64,000 nt of DNA from JBFMDN01 sp040753915 (lineage in GTDB: Bacteria; Desulfobacterota; Desulfomonilia; Desulfomonilales; Desulfomonilaceae), in the NCBI GenBank assembly GCA_040753915.1, contig JBFMDN010000012.1, forward strand, positions 36,943 to 100,942, read 5' to 3'. Numbering within the stretch: position 1 is the stretch's first letter; each line of letters starts with the position of its first letter. The position numbers and the translations under genes were made by a program. Positions 52,011 to 61,028 of the stretch are shown here, one piece after another. The notes under the pieces are model-generated. The model had not been told where the DNA came from and did no database searches. It saw nothing but the letters and a program-made list of their open reading frames with translations.

Positions 52011-52619
52011 TCATTGCGTCGCGAGCAGCTTCTTGCAGACATCGGAAACGGTGAGCATACAAATTGCCCGGAAAGTCTCCTTGACCCCTGAGCCCATAAG
52101 GGCGCTTGCCGCGAACCAGGGCCACTTGGGGTCTACAAGAAGACCTTCATGCATTTCCGCGACTGACATCAATCTAGCCGGCTCTATGTCGCGCTTGTTG
52201 TATTGCATCACGAGGGGAATGTTCGAGAGATCCGTACCGAGAGCTTTGAGGTTGTCTGCCAGGTTCTCGAGGCTTTCCCTGTTGTGCCTCCTGCGAATCT
52301 CGAGGGAGTCGGCCACGAATACGATGCCATCCACCCCCCTGAGAACAAGCTTGCGGGTATCGTTGTAGAGAACCTGACCGGGAACGGTATAGACCGAGAT
52401 CTTGATACTAAGATCTTGGACCTTGCCCAGATCCATGGGGAGGAAATCGAAGAATATGGTCCGGTCCCCAGCCGTGTTAATGCAGATGAGCTCCCCCCGG
52501 GCTCTCTTGCCAACCCGTTTGTGAATAGCGATCAGATTGGTGGTTTTTCCCCCGCGACCGGGGCCGTAATACACGATCTTGCACTGCAACTCGTTAGATC
52601 TATGTCTCACTATGGCCAT
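52011..52619 (-). CDS. mglA: MglA-like small GTPase
   Basis: A 202-residue small Ras/Arf-like GTPase of the MglA family, which controls cell polarity and motility in myxobacteria and occurs widely in related phyla. G motifs: P-loop YYGPGRGGKTTNL (residue 18), switch region AGDRTIFFDFLPMDLG, YTVPGQVLYN (the G3 motif with the catalytic Gln), NKRD (G4, residue 142) and a SALMGSG-like G5. The partner GTPase activator MglB is not in the window. It starts 35 bases after ackA and probably shares its transcript. Confidence 0.9.
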   Translation of the reverse strand: MAIVRHRSNELQCKIVYYGPGRGGKTTNLIAIHKRVGKRARGELICINTAGDRTIFFDFLPMDLGKVQDLSIKISVYTVPGQVLYNDTRKLVLRGVDGIVFVADSLEIRRRHNRESLENLADNLKALGTDLSNIPLVMQYNKRDIEPARLMSVAEMHEGLLVDPKWPWFAASALMGSGVKETFRAICMLTVSDVCKKLLATQ

Positions 52620-52654
52620 TGGTTACACCACGGTCTCTGCGTATCCACTGCGAG

Positions 52655-53854
52655 CTATGCCCCTTTCTTCAAGACCGAAAGGCACTGGCGGGCCATCACG
52701 ATCTCTTCCCAGGTGGTGATAGCGAGGATCCTTACTCTTGAGCCGGGGCCTGTGACATCCAGAACCGGTTGGTCCTCGGCGCTCTCCGTCACCCTCTTGT
52801 TTTCGTCCAGCACGAACCCGAGCCCTTCAGCCCCTTGGAGAATCTTTCTCCTCACCGTGCCGCTGTTGCGTCCTATGCCGCCCGCGAAGACGAGTACGTC
52901 ACAACCTCCCAACACCATGAGCATAGCGCCAATGTAACGCTTCACCCGGTAACAGAAGGCATCGAGTGCCAGGAGAGCCCGACGATCGCCATGGTGGGCA
53001 GCGGCTTCGACATCGCGCATATCGCTGCTCACACCGCTCAATCCCTTCAACCCAGATTCCCGGTAAAGCATGTTCATCATCTGGTCCGGGGAAAGGGATT
53101 CTTCATTCATGATCACAGGGATAAGCCCTGGATCGACGTCACCTGACCGAGTTCCCATGATAAGCCCTTCCAGGGCCGTCATTCCAAGGGAGGTGTCTAT
53201 GGAGCGCCCCCCGTCTATAGCACAGAGACTCGCCCCATTCCCCAAATGGCAAGTGATCATCTTAAGCGCTTCGATAGGTTGCTCCAAATACTTGGCCGCA
53301 CACGCGCACACGTACGCGTGGGAGTGCCCGTGGAAACCGATGCGGCGATATCCTTGCTCGAAATACCGGTACGGGAGGCCATATATGGCTGCCTCATCAG
53401 GAATGGAAGCGTGAAACCAGGTGTCAAAGACCGCGACGTGCACAGCATGCGGCATACGTGATTCGCATTCCTCGATTTCTTCGATCATCGGAGGATGGTG
53501 CAACGGTATCATCGGCGTCATGCGCCGTATCTCGTCCATGACCTCTGGACTTATCCTTACCGCATCACGGTATTTCCCGCCATGGGCGACTCTGTGGGCG
53601 ACCGCGACGATCTCGTGCAGGGAGCTGAGAGACTCCTGAGCGAGTGTGTCGAGCATTGCATCCAGGGCTTGCCCGTGGCCCCTTATCCTTGTCTCCAGGG
53701 TCTTCTCTTCCCCCTGTCGGGAGCGAAATGAATGATTGCCGTTGTCCAGACCTATCCGCTCAATCTCACCAGAAAACAAGATAGATTCGTCCGCCATATC
53801 GAATAGAGTGTACTTCAGAGACGAGCTCCCACTGTTCACCACCAGAATCTTCAT
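52655..53854 (-). CDS. ackA: Acetate kinase
   Basis: Acetate kinase, 399 residues, interconverting acetate plus ATP and acetyl phosphate plus ADP. Signatures: N-terminal ILVVNSGSSSLKYTLFD (phosphate loop with the conserved Asn), AHRVAHGGKYRD with the catalytic Arg, VFDTWFHASIP, GFHGHSHAYV, ITCHLGNGASLCAIDGGRSIDTSLG (residue 205) and VFAGGIGRNSG near residue 325. The ATG at 53854 (MKILVVNSG) has GAGGG upstream and is better than 53869. It is divergent from the kinase/acyltransferase fusion gene, with 205 bases between the starts. Confidence 0.96.
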   Translation of the reverse strand: MKILVVNSGSSSLKYTLFDMADESILFSGEIERIGLDNGNHSFRSRQGEEKTLETRIRGHGQALDAMLDTLAQESLSSLHEIVAVAHRVAHGGKYRDAVRISPEVMDEIRRMTPMIPLHHPPMIEEIEECESRMPHAVHVAVFDTWFHASIPDEAAIYGLPYRYFEQGYRRIGFHGHSHAYVCACAAKYLEQPIEALKMITCHLGNGASLCAIDGGRSIDTSLGMTALEGLIMGTRSGDVDPGLIPVIMNEESLSPDQMMNMLYRESGLKGLSGVSSDMRDVEAAAHHGDRRALLALDAFCYRVKRYIGAMLMVLGGCDVLVFAGGIGRNSGTVRRKILQGAEGLGFVLDENKRVTESAEDQPVLDVTGPGSRVRILAITTWEEIVMARQCLSVLKKGA

Positions 53855-54059
53855 TGTAATTTCCCTCATGTTCCTTTGTAGGCGTTTTCCTGCAATGAGG
53901 TCTCGAAATTCTCTTCCGCAGGGTATAGTATGCTCGCTCCTGCAGCAAGGGAGAGATGACTATACGGCGCGGCCTTCTGATGATACGATCTGTGATTATA
54001 CTGTGTTTGATCTGCAGGGCTTAGTCTTACTACGTATCTGAGAGGGTAAGAACGTAATC

Positions 54060-56771
54060 ATGGCGAATGACCTGAAGATAGAAGATAGGATCGAGGGAAT
54101 GAAACAAGCGGTCCTGAGATCGGGGTATTTCGATCCGAGGGCCTTTGACGGTGAATTCGACCTTGAGCAACCCGTCCTAACCGGACCTTCGCAGCTCGAG
54201 AGTGACTTGGGCGTTTGCGCGCAGTCTCGACGACGAATCAAGGAGATTTCTGAGCTCCTCCATGCCGCTGTGGTTGAAGAGGTACTGAGGCTCGACGAGA
54301 AGATCCGAGACCCCGATCGGTTCGACGATCTCAGCGAATTCCTCAGGGCGCTACTGGAAGTAGTCCGCCCGCTCAAAGAAGAGAAGGAGTTCGTGAATGT
54401 GTACGGGGAGCTACTCTCAACGTATATCTTGAGCCTCTATCGACGTGGAGCCCCTGGGCGAGACAGCCCCCTCATCCGACTGATCCTCACGAACATAGCT
54501 CGTCGGAAGGCTGTCGAAATGGATCAGCAGTGGCTGGAAACAGCGCTTCGGCGTCTGAATGAAAAAGTCACCATCGCTGTCATAACCAAGCGACACACGC
54601 TCTACGCCCTTATCACACGAGGCCTGAAAGTCCTCGTGCGGGCGGACATTGAGTACCAGGACCACGGGAAATCTCCCGAGGCCCTTGCGTTGGAAGTCAC
54701 CAACGTCCTTCTGCGAGCGGGCGTTCGCCTCACCGAGGTCACAGACATTGTCTGCGGAGGGGGGGACATCGGCACCTTGCCTGACGGCATCTATGTCCTT
54801 ACCCAGAAGGTGCGCGACGAGTCCCGTCGAAGGCTTCCGCATAGCTCCCTCAACCTGGGAGCGCTCGTTGCCTGGGAATTGCGAGAGCTCCTTGCGAAGC
54901 AGGGCAGCGGCCGACTCAATGTTTCGTTGTGCAACCCTTTGTCGTTCTCCACCTTGAGATCTGAGGACATGTCCTCGTTTCTTAAAGAAGAATCCAGGGA
55001 GCTGAGCAAGAATCTCCGGGGATATGTGAAGGTGACCCCATTAAAATCGGTCTCTTCGCTCATATCCGAGATACTGGGAATCAGTCGTGATCGCCTCAAT
55101 CTTGTTGTGCTCACGTTAGACGGATTGTTCGCGTCGGTCGTAAGAAAGACCGGCCCCCGACTCATCAGGGAGCTGGCAGCGCAGGAGGCAAACAGTCTCT
55201 TGCTGGACTTCGATTTCACGAAGATAGTGGATCGCCTGAGAGAAGAGCAGTTTGAAATCCCCGGAAACCTCTCTCTTGCACATCCGGAGACGGGAACGGG
55301 GGTCCGGGAGATCTGCGAGCTTCTCATGATCATGGGGTCTGGGAAGATTTCGGACGAGCTCAAACGCGAGCTCAAGTACGTGGTGGACTCCTACGCACGA
55401 CAGGTGGCGAGGGTGCTGGAAATGGCTTCTGCAGGCCGGCCGTCGGAGCGGCCGCACTTCATTGCTATCACAACCACGATGGCTCTTGACCCGTATTTTC
55501 AGACCCTGTTCGCGAAGGTTCGCGTCCGCATTGATAACCCGTTTACCCCCATGCTAGTGCTGGATTCTCTCGAGCACGAATACCTGATCGCCAACCACCT
55601 GTTCGAGTTGTACGTCAATGGAGAAGGGGACCGACGCCTCCATTTCTCAGTCGAATCCCGGAGCATCTCAAAGGCCCTCCAGATACTCGGATCGGAGGGC
55701 AAAAGGAGGAAGTACGTTTTCTCGTTCGATTCTCTGCTCACCCAAGTCCAACGATCCGTAGAAGAGGGGACATTCTCTCGAGCAAACCTCGTCCTCGTGG
55801 GGGCTGACAACGAAGACGCTCTGGAAGCGGTGTCCAATGCCAAGTACCAAGGACTTCTGGACCGCATCGTCCTGATAGGAGATCCGTCGGACATCCGGGC
55901 AGCTCTCCACAGAACGAGGGTTCCCCTCTCCCCCGGCGAGGACAAAAACTTGGATATAATCCCCATAGACCCGCTCGCCGGAAGCGCTGAAGAAAAGAAG
56001 GATTCCGTGGCCGAAAAATTCGGGGCTTTCCTCAAGGAAAACTCAGACTTCATCGTCATGAAGGGGAGCCTCGACACAGCAAAGCTGCTACGTCAGGCGC
56101 TCAAAATCTATCGTCCCGCGGAGGGGGACCATGAAGATCGCAAGGTGCTGGCTTCACATACGGCGCTTTTCGAGCTTCCGAACGGTCGATTTTACGCTCT
56201 GTCCGACGCAGCAGTAAATCCCAGTTTTTCCAGTGCCGAGAACCTCGTGCTTGCCATCGAGAACCAACTGGATGTGGTGCGCACAGTTCTCGACAGGGAC
56301 AGTGTGCTGAAAGTAGCCATCATCACCGCAGTGGAGAAAGAGACAAAAGCCATTCCCGCTACTCTGCTTGCCGGCGACGCAGAAAGGAAGGCCGCACTCC
56401 TCGAAAGCCAATATGGCCCGCTGATCGTGGAAGGTCCCCTATCTTTCGACCTGGCCACGGTCCCGGAAGTGGCCCAGGAAAAGAGCTATCAAGGCCGGAT
56501 TCAGGGCGACGCCAACTGTCTCGTTGCCACAGAGATCAACACGGCCAACGTTCTGTACAAGATGCTGTCAAAGACCATGGGCAGCCTCGGGTTCCTCATC
56601 CAAAACGGGGCGATCATCACTGCGGGACCGGGGACCGTCCCTATTGTCCTCACCTCGCGGGGGGATACTGCATCCACGAAATTCAATTCCATCCTCTTGG
56701 CCATGGCTTATTGCCTTCGGGGAGGAAAGGACAGGAGAAGGGTTCCGGACGTGTTGAAACTCGCCGGATAA
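54060..56771 (+). CDS. Predicted fusion of degenerate butyrate-kinase-like and phosphate acyltransferase domains
   Basis: A 903-residue protein. Residues 1-160 are helical and unassigned. Residues 165-520 resemble butyrate kinase: VTDIVCGGGDIGTLPDGIYV (227) aligns with the family VVGRGGLLKP stretch and SSLNLGALVAWELREL (262) with ASNLGALIAYEI. The N-terminal phosphate loop is lost (IAVITKRHTLYALI instead of an N-x-G-S-T motif), so kinase activity is doubtful. Residues 525-900 resemble phosphate acetyl/butyryltransferase: GPLSFDLATVPEVAQEK (790), GDANCLVATEINTANVLYKM and PIVLTSRGDTASTKFNSI (860). It may convert acyl-CoA and acyl phosphate next to acetate kinase. Domain calls come from remembered family patterns and need a profile search. 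Confidence 0.65.
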   Translation: MANDLKIEDRIEGMKQAVLRSGYFDPRAFDGEFDLEQPVLTGPSQLESDLGVCAQSRRRIKEISELLHAAVVEEVLRLDEKIRDPDRFDDLSEFLRALLEVVRPLKEEKEFVNVYGELLSTYILSLYRRGAPGRDSPLIRLILTNIARRKAVEMDQQWLETALRRLNEKVTIAVITKRHTLYALITRGLKVLVRADIEYQDHGKSPEALALEVTNVLLRAGVRLTEVTDIVCGGGDIGTLPDGIYVLTQKVRDESRRRLPHSSLNLGALVAWELRELLAKQGSGRLNVSLCNPLSFSTLRSEDMSSFLKEESRELSKNLRGYVKVTPLKSVSSLISEILGISRDRLNLVVLTLDGLFASVVRKTGPRLIRELAAQEANSLLLDFDFTKIVDRLREEQFEIPGNLSLAHPETGTGVREICELLMIMGSGKISDELKRELKYVVDSYARQVARVLEMASAGRPSERPHFIAITTTMALDPYFQTLFAKVRVRIDNPFTPMLVLDSLEHEYLIANHLFELYVNGEGDRRLHFSVESRSISKALQILGSEGKRRKYVFSFDSLLTQVQRSVEEGTFSRANLVLVGADNEDALEAVSNAKYQGLLDRIVLIGDPSDIRAALHRTRVPLSPGEDKNLDIIPIDPLAGSAEEKKDSVAEKFGAFLKENSDFIVMKGSLDTAKLLRQALKIYRPAEGDHEDRKVLASHTALFELPNGRFYALSDAAVNPSFSSAENLVLAIENQLDVVRTVLDRDSVLKVAIITAVEKETKAIPATLLAGDAERKAALLESQYGPLIVEGPLSFDLATVPEVAQEKSYQGRIQGDANCLVATEINTANVLYKMLSKTMGSLGFLIQNGAIITAGPGTVPIVLTSRGDTASTKFNSILLAMAYCLRGGKDRRRVPDVLKLAG

Positions 56772-56896
56772 GAAGGTGTCAATCACCATGATGTGATCGA
56801 CTCGTTGGCAGGGAGAAGCCGAAAGTCGGGGCGGTAGTTGCTTGTCCGGCACGAGTTTTCGGCTCTCCCTACTTGCCGACAGAAACGAGACGCTCG

Positions 56897-58423
56897 ATGG
56901 ACCACAGATGCAGCGGGGTACTTTTGCACGTGACCTCCCTCCCCTCCCCTTTCGGCGTCGGGGATATGGGTCCCAATGCCTACAGATTCGCGGATTTCCT
57001 CCAGGAGACAGGGCAGAGCATCTGGCAGATCCTCCCCCTGAACCCTCCGAGAAAAGGACATTTCTCTCCGTACCTGAGCCCTTCAGCCTTTGCAGGCAAT
57101 CCTGCCCTCATAAGCCCGGAGCTTCTCGTGCGTGACGGTTTACTCGAATCGAGCGACATTGCCTCTCTTGCTGACTTCCCTCGCAACCGAGTAGAGTTCG
57201 ACCGCGTGATCCCTCTGAAAAACCGGCTGCTCGAAAAGGCATATCGGTCCTTTCAAAGACGTGGAGCCACGGTCGAGTATGAGCAATTTTGCGAGATCCA
57301 CAGGCATTGGCTCGATGACTTTGCCCTTTTTGTGGCATTGCAGGCCAGGTTCGACGACAAGGTGTGGCATGAGTGGCCCCCAAAACTCCGGGATTGTGAG
57401 CCGGAAGCATTGGCCGAAGCGAGAGAAGAGTTGAAGGACGAAATTGCACGAGAAAAATTCTTTCAGTACGTGTTTCGGACTCAGTGGTTGGAGCTGAAGA
57501 AGTACTGTAATGAGCGAAACATCCGCATATTCGGGGATATACCCATTTATGTCGATTATAATAGCGCTGACGTGTGGATGCACTCTCACCTCTTCAAGCT
57601 GGATGAGGAGAAACGCCCGATCACCGTTTCTGGTGTGCCTCCGGATTACTTCAGCAAGACGGGGCAACTCTGGGGACACCCCATTTACTCGTGGGATACT
57701 CTGAAGGCCACGAGATACCAGTGGTGGATAGACCGTATCAGCAACAACTTGGAGCTGTGCGATCTGGTCCGCATAGACCACTTCCGCGGATTTGTCGGCT
57801 ATTGGGAAGTACCTGCAGGCGAAACGACCGCCATCAATGGCAAATGGGTGAAAGGTCCGAGCCAAGACTTTTTCAGGGCGGTGTTAGATCGGTTTCCGGA
57901 TCTTCCCATTGTCGCGGAGGATTTGGGAGTAATTACCGAAGATGTCGTCGAAGTGATGCGGGAATTCGATTTGCCCGGAATGAAAGTTTTGCTGTTCGCG
58001 TTCGGGGACGGCTCCCCTACAAATCCGTACCTTCCTCACAATCTGGTAAGAAACTGCATCGCATACACAGGCACTCACGACAATAATACCGCTCGTGGCT
58101 GGTTCGAAGAAGAGGCGTCCTGGGCGGAGAAATCGGCGCTGATTCGTTATATTGGTCGAGAGATTTCGGTTGACGAAGTGCACTGCGCGCTTATCCGACT
58201 TCTCATGATGTCTGTGGCCGATACGGTAGTGTTTCCCATGCAAGACATTCTCGGGCTGGGCGCTGAAGATCGAATGAACACCCCTTCGGTCCCGGACGGC
58301 AACTGGCGCTGGAGATTGGACTGGGACCTTGTGACTCCTGCCGTGCGCGAGAGGCTTCTCTCCATGACAAAGACGTATGGTAGGTTCCCGGATCTGGAGC
58401 AGAAAGGCGGCGAGGATTCATAA
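56897..58423 (+). CDS. malQ: 4-alpha-glucanotransferase (amylomaltase)
   Basis: GH77 enzyme of 508 residues that transfers alpha-1,4-glucan segments in glycogen or maltodextrin metabolism. Signatures: N-terminal GVLLHVTSLPSPFGVGDMGP, GQSIWQILPLNPP, NPALISPELL, PPDYFSKTGQLWGHPIY, the nucleophile Asp in VRIDHFRGF (about residue 297), the acid/base Glu in IVAEDLGVITEDV (about residue 340) and the transition-state Asp in YTGTHDNNT. The ATG at 56897 follows a TTG-started extension of eight residues without support; the ribosome binding site is weak. It follows the fusion gene by 125 bases. Confidence 0.94.
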   Translation: MDHRCSGVLLHVTSLPSPFGVGDMGPNAYRFADFLQETGQSIWQILPLNPPRKGHFSPYLSPSAFAGNPALISPELLVRDGLLESSDIASLADFPRNRVEFDRVIPLKNRLLEKAYRSFQRRGATVEYEQFCEIHRHWLDDFALFVALQARFDDKVWHEWPPKLRDCEPEALAEAREELKDEIAREKFFQYVFRTQWLELKKYCNERNIRIFGDIPIYVDYNSADVWMHSHLFKLDEEKRPITVSGVPPDYFSKTGQLWGHPIYSWDTLKATRYQWWIDRISNNLELCDLVRIDHFRGFVGYWEVPAGETTAINGKWVKGPSQDFFRAVLDRFPDLPIVAEDLGVITEDVVEVMREFDLPGMKVLLFAFGDGSPTNPYLPHNLVRNCIAYTGTHDNNTARGWFEEEASWAEKSALIRYIGREISVDEVHCALIRLLMMSVADTVVFPMQDILGLGAEDRMNTPSVPDGNWRWRLDWDLVTPAVRERLLSMTKTYGRFPDLEQKGGEDS

Positions 58424-58562
58424 CAGCCGGGCGTGACTCACGGTGCGTTTGGCGACTGCAGGAGTAGGGGTGACATGTTTTCCCGGTGCACCGAGAGGTC
58501 GGGTATGGGTGAAGCGGACAAGCGTTCACAAAAAAAAATGCCGCGACAGAGTCAATTAGGCC

Positions 58563-58590
58563 TTGACGAACCACCAGGGGCTGGTAAATT
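58563..58590 (+). promoter_or_regulatory. Sigma-70-type promoter of the PxxKW gene
   Basis: TTGACG (58563-58568) and TAAATT (58585-58590) are separated by 16 bases. Transcription would start near 58597, about 56 bases before the start codon, which has GGAGG in front of it. Confidence 0.5.
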
Positions 58591-58652
58591 AGTACGTTTA
58601 TAGTGGATAGCCAACCAGCTCATCCACCCCACAATCCCAACGGAGGAAGACA

Positions 58653-58937
58653 ATGCAGTGCGTGACATTGAAGAAGGGTGTCGAGTGCGCATTTATGACT
58701 AGAAAAGGGTGCACGTTCAACGGCGGCCACTGCCATCCGGTCGTCGAATCTTGCAACGGTTGTTCTCGGGCCATTACTATCGAAGACATGACATTCTGCG
58801 GCATCGCTCCGAATCCCTCCTCAAAATGGGCGCGGGGTACGTGCAACTTCGCGACCCACATCGAGCGAAAAGCAGCCGAACAAACTCAGAAGCTCAACCC
58901 CCTCAAAGCTTCGAAGCGAGCGGCTGGTAAACGGTAA
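58653..58937 (+). CDS. PxxKW family Cys-rich protein
   Basis: A 94-residue soluble protein with eight Cys in the first two thirds (residues 3, 12, 20, 27, 34, 37, 49 and 64) and the diagnostic PNPSSKWARGTCNFATH segment near residue 52, which names the PxxKW family of Desulfobacterota. It ends in a basic tail (LKASKRAAGKR). The Cys spacing suggests metal or FeS binding, but the function is unknown. The start has GGAGG at a good distance and a promoter of its own. Confidence 0.8.
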   Translation: MQCVTLKKGVECAFMTRKGCTFNGGHCHPVVESCNGCSRAITIEDMTFCGIAPNPSSKWARGTCNFATHIERKAAEQTQKLNPLKASKRAAGKR

Positions 58938-59063
58938 GAGGGAAGCATTCGTCACCCCGCTAAGCTTCGTACCTCTTCCGGACACGTACGTCCCTCGACC
59001 GTGTGTACTCGCGCGACGGCGCCAGGTGCCACGGGTGAGGTGCGACTTCTTGACCGAACACTT

Positions 59064-59100
59064 GCGGAGGGCTCTTTCGCGCAAGAGAACCGCCCTCCGC
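59064..59100. repeat. Long nested hairpin in convergent gap
   Basis: GCGGAGGGC (59064-59072) pairs perfectly with GCCCTCCGC (59092-59100), and inside it CTCTT pairs with AAGAG around a TCGCGC loop. It lies about 125 bases after the PxxKW stop in the gap 58938-59554 between convergent genes, and could end or stabilise that transcript, although no T-run follows. Confidence 0.5.
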
Positions 59101-59144
59101 GCGTGCTGGCCACTCGCCTGAGCTGTAGGGGAGAGCATTATAGC

Positions 59145-59169
59145 GGTTGCCAATAATAATTTCCGTTTC
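59145..59169 (+). repeat. 25-base repeat-flank module, copy at left of repeat 4
   Basis: Matches the 25-base module at 51658-51682 at 23 of 25 positions and again ends 26 bases before the inverted-end repeat. The 26-base spacer is also partly alike in the two places. Confidence 0.7.
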
Positions 59170-59195
59170 GCCCCGTCACCACTGACGGGCACGAC

Positions 59196-59411
59196 GAAAC
59201 TGTGTCGGAATTGCGGCAAATGTTAAGATTGTGGCACGCTGCTTTTTTAGCGCCCTCACCCTAGCCCCCTCCCACAGGGAGAGGAGACGTGCAACCGCCC
59301 GGAAGCACACAGCTTTCTCCCTCTGGGAGAGGGTGGAGTGAGGACTCCATGGGCAGTATCCTCCTTCACCGTACACTTTTTCTGCTGTTGCCCGAGTTTT
59401 GAGACAGTTTC
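59196..59411 (-). repeat. Diverged inverted relative of the 199-base repeat, copy 4
   Basis: A 216-base element whose left end is GAAACTGTGTCGGAA and whose right end is CCCGAGTTTTGAGACAGTTTC. The right end is the reverse complement of the left end of copies 1-3, so this copy is inverted relative to them. The centre keeps a CCCTCACCCTAG / GGGTGGAGTGAGG-type palindrome but is otherwise diverged. The rest of the 617-base gap 58938-59554 contains no gene. Confidence 0.65.
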
Positions 59412-59554
59412 TGAACCCCCCCTACAACCACTGCTACGGTACTTCTACCGCAACGATCAACGCTCCATACCCCAGTGGTAGGGCGAGGTAACGAGAGGTA
59501 GCTACAGGGGGGGTGAGTCGCCCTGTTCCGGCAGACACGCGAGGCCGTTATCTT

Positions 59555-60940
59555 TCAAAGGATGAAGCGGCTTAAATCATCGCTTGCAACAATGTCGTGC
59601 AGCTTCTCCCGCACCATGGTCGGCGTCACCTCAACGGTCACTCCGTTCATGTCGGGCGCTTCAAACGAGATTTCCTCGAGAAGCTTCTCCATTATTGTGT
59701 GCAACCGGCGAGCTCCTATGTTCTCCGCCCGCTCGTTCACTTCTTCTGCGAGGGTGGCAATCTCTTCGATTGCCTCTGGCTGAAATGTGAGAGTAACGCC
59801 CTCGGTCCTGAGGAGCTCCTGATATTGAAGGACCAAAGCGTTCTTCGGCTCGGTCAAGATACGCACGAGGTCCGCGCGCGTAAGGGCTGAGAGCTCAGCT
59901 CGCAGGGGAAATCTCCCCTGTATCTCAGGGATGAGATCCGAGGGCTTTGAGACGTGAAATGCGCCCGCAGCGATGAAAAGGATATGATCCGTTCGGACCA
60001 CGCCATGCTTCGTGGTGACTGTACAGCCTTCAATGATGGGGAGCAAATCCCGCTGAACCCCTTCCCGTGAGACATCCGGTCCGATCCGGCCCGCTCCGTT
60101 TCCCGCCACCTTGTCCAGTTCGTCAATGAAGATGATCCCAGTCTGTTCGACTCGCTCTTTGGCGGTCTTCACGACCTTTTCCGTGTCCACGAGCTTGGTC
60201 AGCTCTTCCTGTATAAGCATCTCCAGGGCTTCAGGGACGCGCACTCTCCGCCGTTTGGTCTTTCCGGGAAACAGGTTCGAGAACATGTCCTTAAGATTGA
60301 TGTCCATCTCTTCCATGCCGCCGGGCGAAAAGACCTCCACCACTGGCATAGCGTTCACCTGCGTCTCGATTTCCACTTCGCGATCGTCCAGCTTGCCGTT
60401 CCGCAGGAGTCTTCGGAACTTCTCCCTGGTTCGCTGAGCTACCTCCAGGTCATCCGCGCTCTCCTGGGCCACAGGCGCCATAGAGGGCCTCCTCGGTCTC
60501 CTGGCCGGCCGGGAGGGGAGGAAAAGGTCCAGGAGACGCTCTTCCGCAGACTGCTCCGCCTTGGGCCGAAGAATCTCGTATTCTTCTTCGCGTACCATGG
60601 AAATGCCTATCTCTACGAGATCCCTGATCATGGATTCGACGTCCCGCCCCACGTACCCCACCTCGGTAAACTTCGAGGCTTCAACCTTGAGGAATGGCGA
60701 CTGCGCCAATTTGGCCAGGCGACGCGCGACTTCGGTCTTTCCCACACCGGTAGGACCTATCATGATAATATTCTTGGGCATGATCTCATCGCGCAAATCT
60801 TCCGGCACTTGCCGTCTCCGCCAGCGGTTTCGAAGTGCTATAGCCACCATCCGCTTGGCTTCTTTCTGTCCGACGATATACTTGTCCAATTCTGCAACTA
60901 TTTGGCGAGGAGTCAGAGTCTCCACGTTTTGTTGATTCAT
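59555..60940 (-). CDS. hslU: ATP-dependent protease ATPase subunit HslU
   Basis: AAA+ unfoldase of the HslUV protease, about 461 residues. It begins LTPRQIVAELDKYIVGQ, with Walker A GPTGVGKTEVARRLA (residue 65), the GYVG pore loop in FTEVGYVGRDVESMIRDLV, Walker B GIIFIDELDKVA (residue 255) and the sensor-2/C-terminal domain ending DDLSRFIL, which docks into HslV. The ATG at 60940 (MNQQNVETLTP) is preferred; the frame open to 61000 adds unlike residues. It lies 88 bases after hslV. Confidence 0.96.
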   Translation of the reverse strand: MNQQNVETLTPRQIVAELDKYIVGQKEAKRMVAIALRNRWRRRQVPEDLRDEIMPKNIIMIGPTGVGKTEVARRLAKLAQSPFLKVEASKFTEVGYVGRDVESMIRDLVEIGISMVREEEYEILRPKAEQSAEERLLDLFLPSRPARRPRRPSMAPVAQESADDLEVAQRTREKFRRLLRNGKLDDREVEIETQVNAMPVVEVFSPGGMEEMDINLKDMFSNLFPGKTKRRRVRVPEALEMLIQEELTKLVDTEKVVKTAKERVEQTGIIFIDELDKVAGNGAGRIGPDVSREGVQRDLLPIIEGCTVTTKHGVVRTDHILFIAAGAFHVSKPSDLIPEIQGRFPLRAELSALTRADLVRILTEPKNALVLQYQELLRTEGVTLTFQPEAIEEIATLAEEVNERAENIGARRLHTIMEKLLEEISFEAPDMNGVTVEVTPTMVREKLHDIVASDDLSRFIL

Positions 60941-61028
60941 GCTCGAACAATCCCCCAACGAAGAAGATGTGCCTTGCCAGGGAAGCCCCAAGCTCGGCAA
61001 TCGGGCGCGCAGCCTTCAAAGGCCGTCC

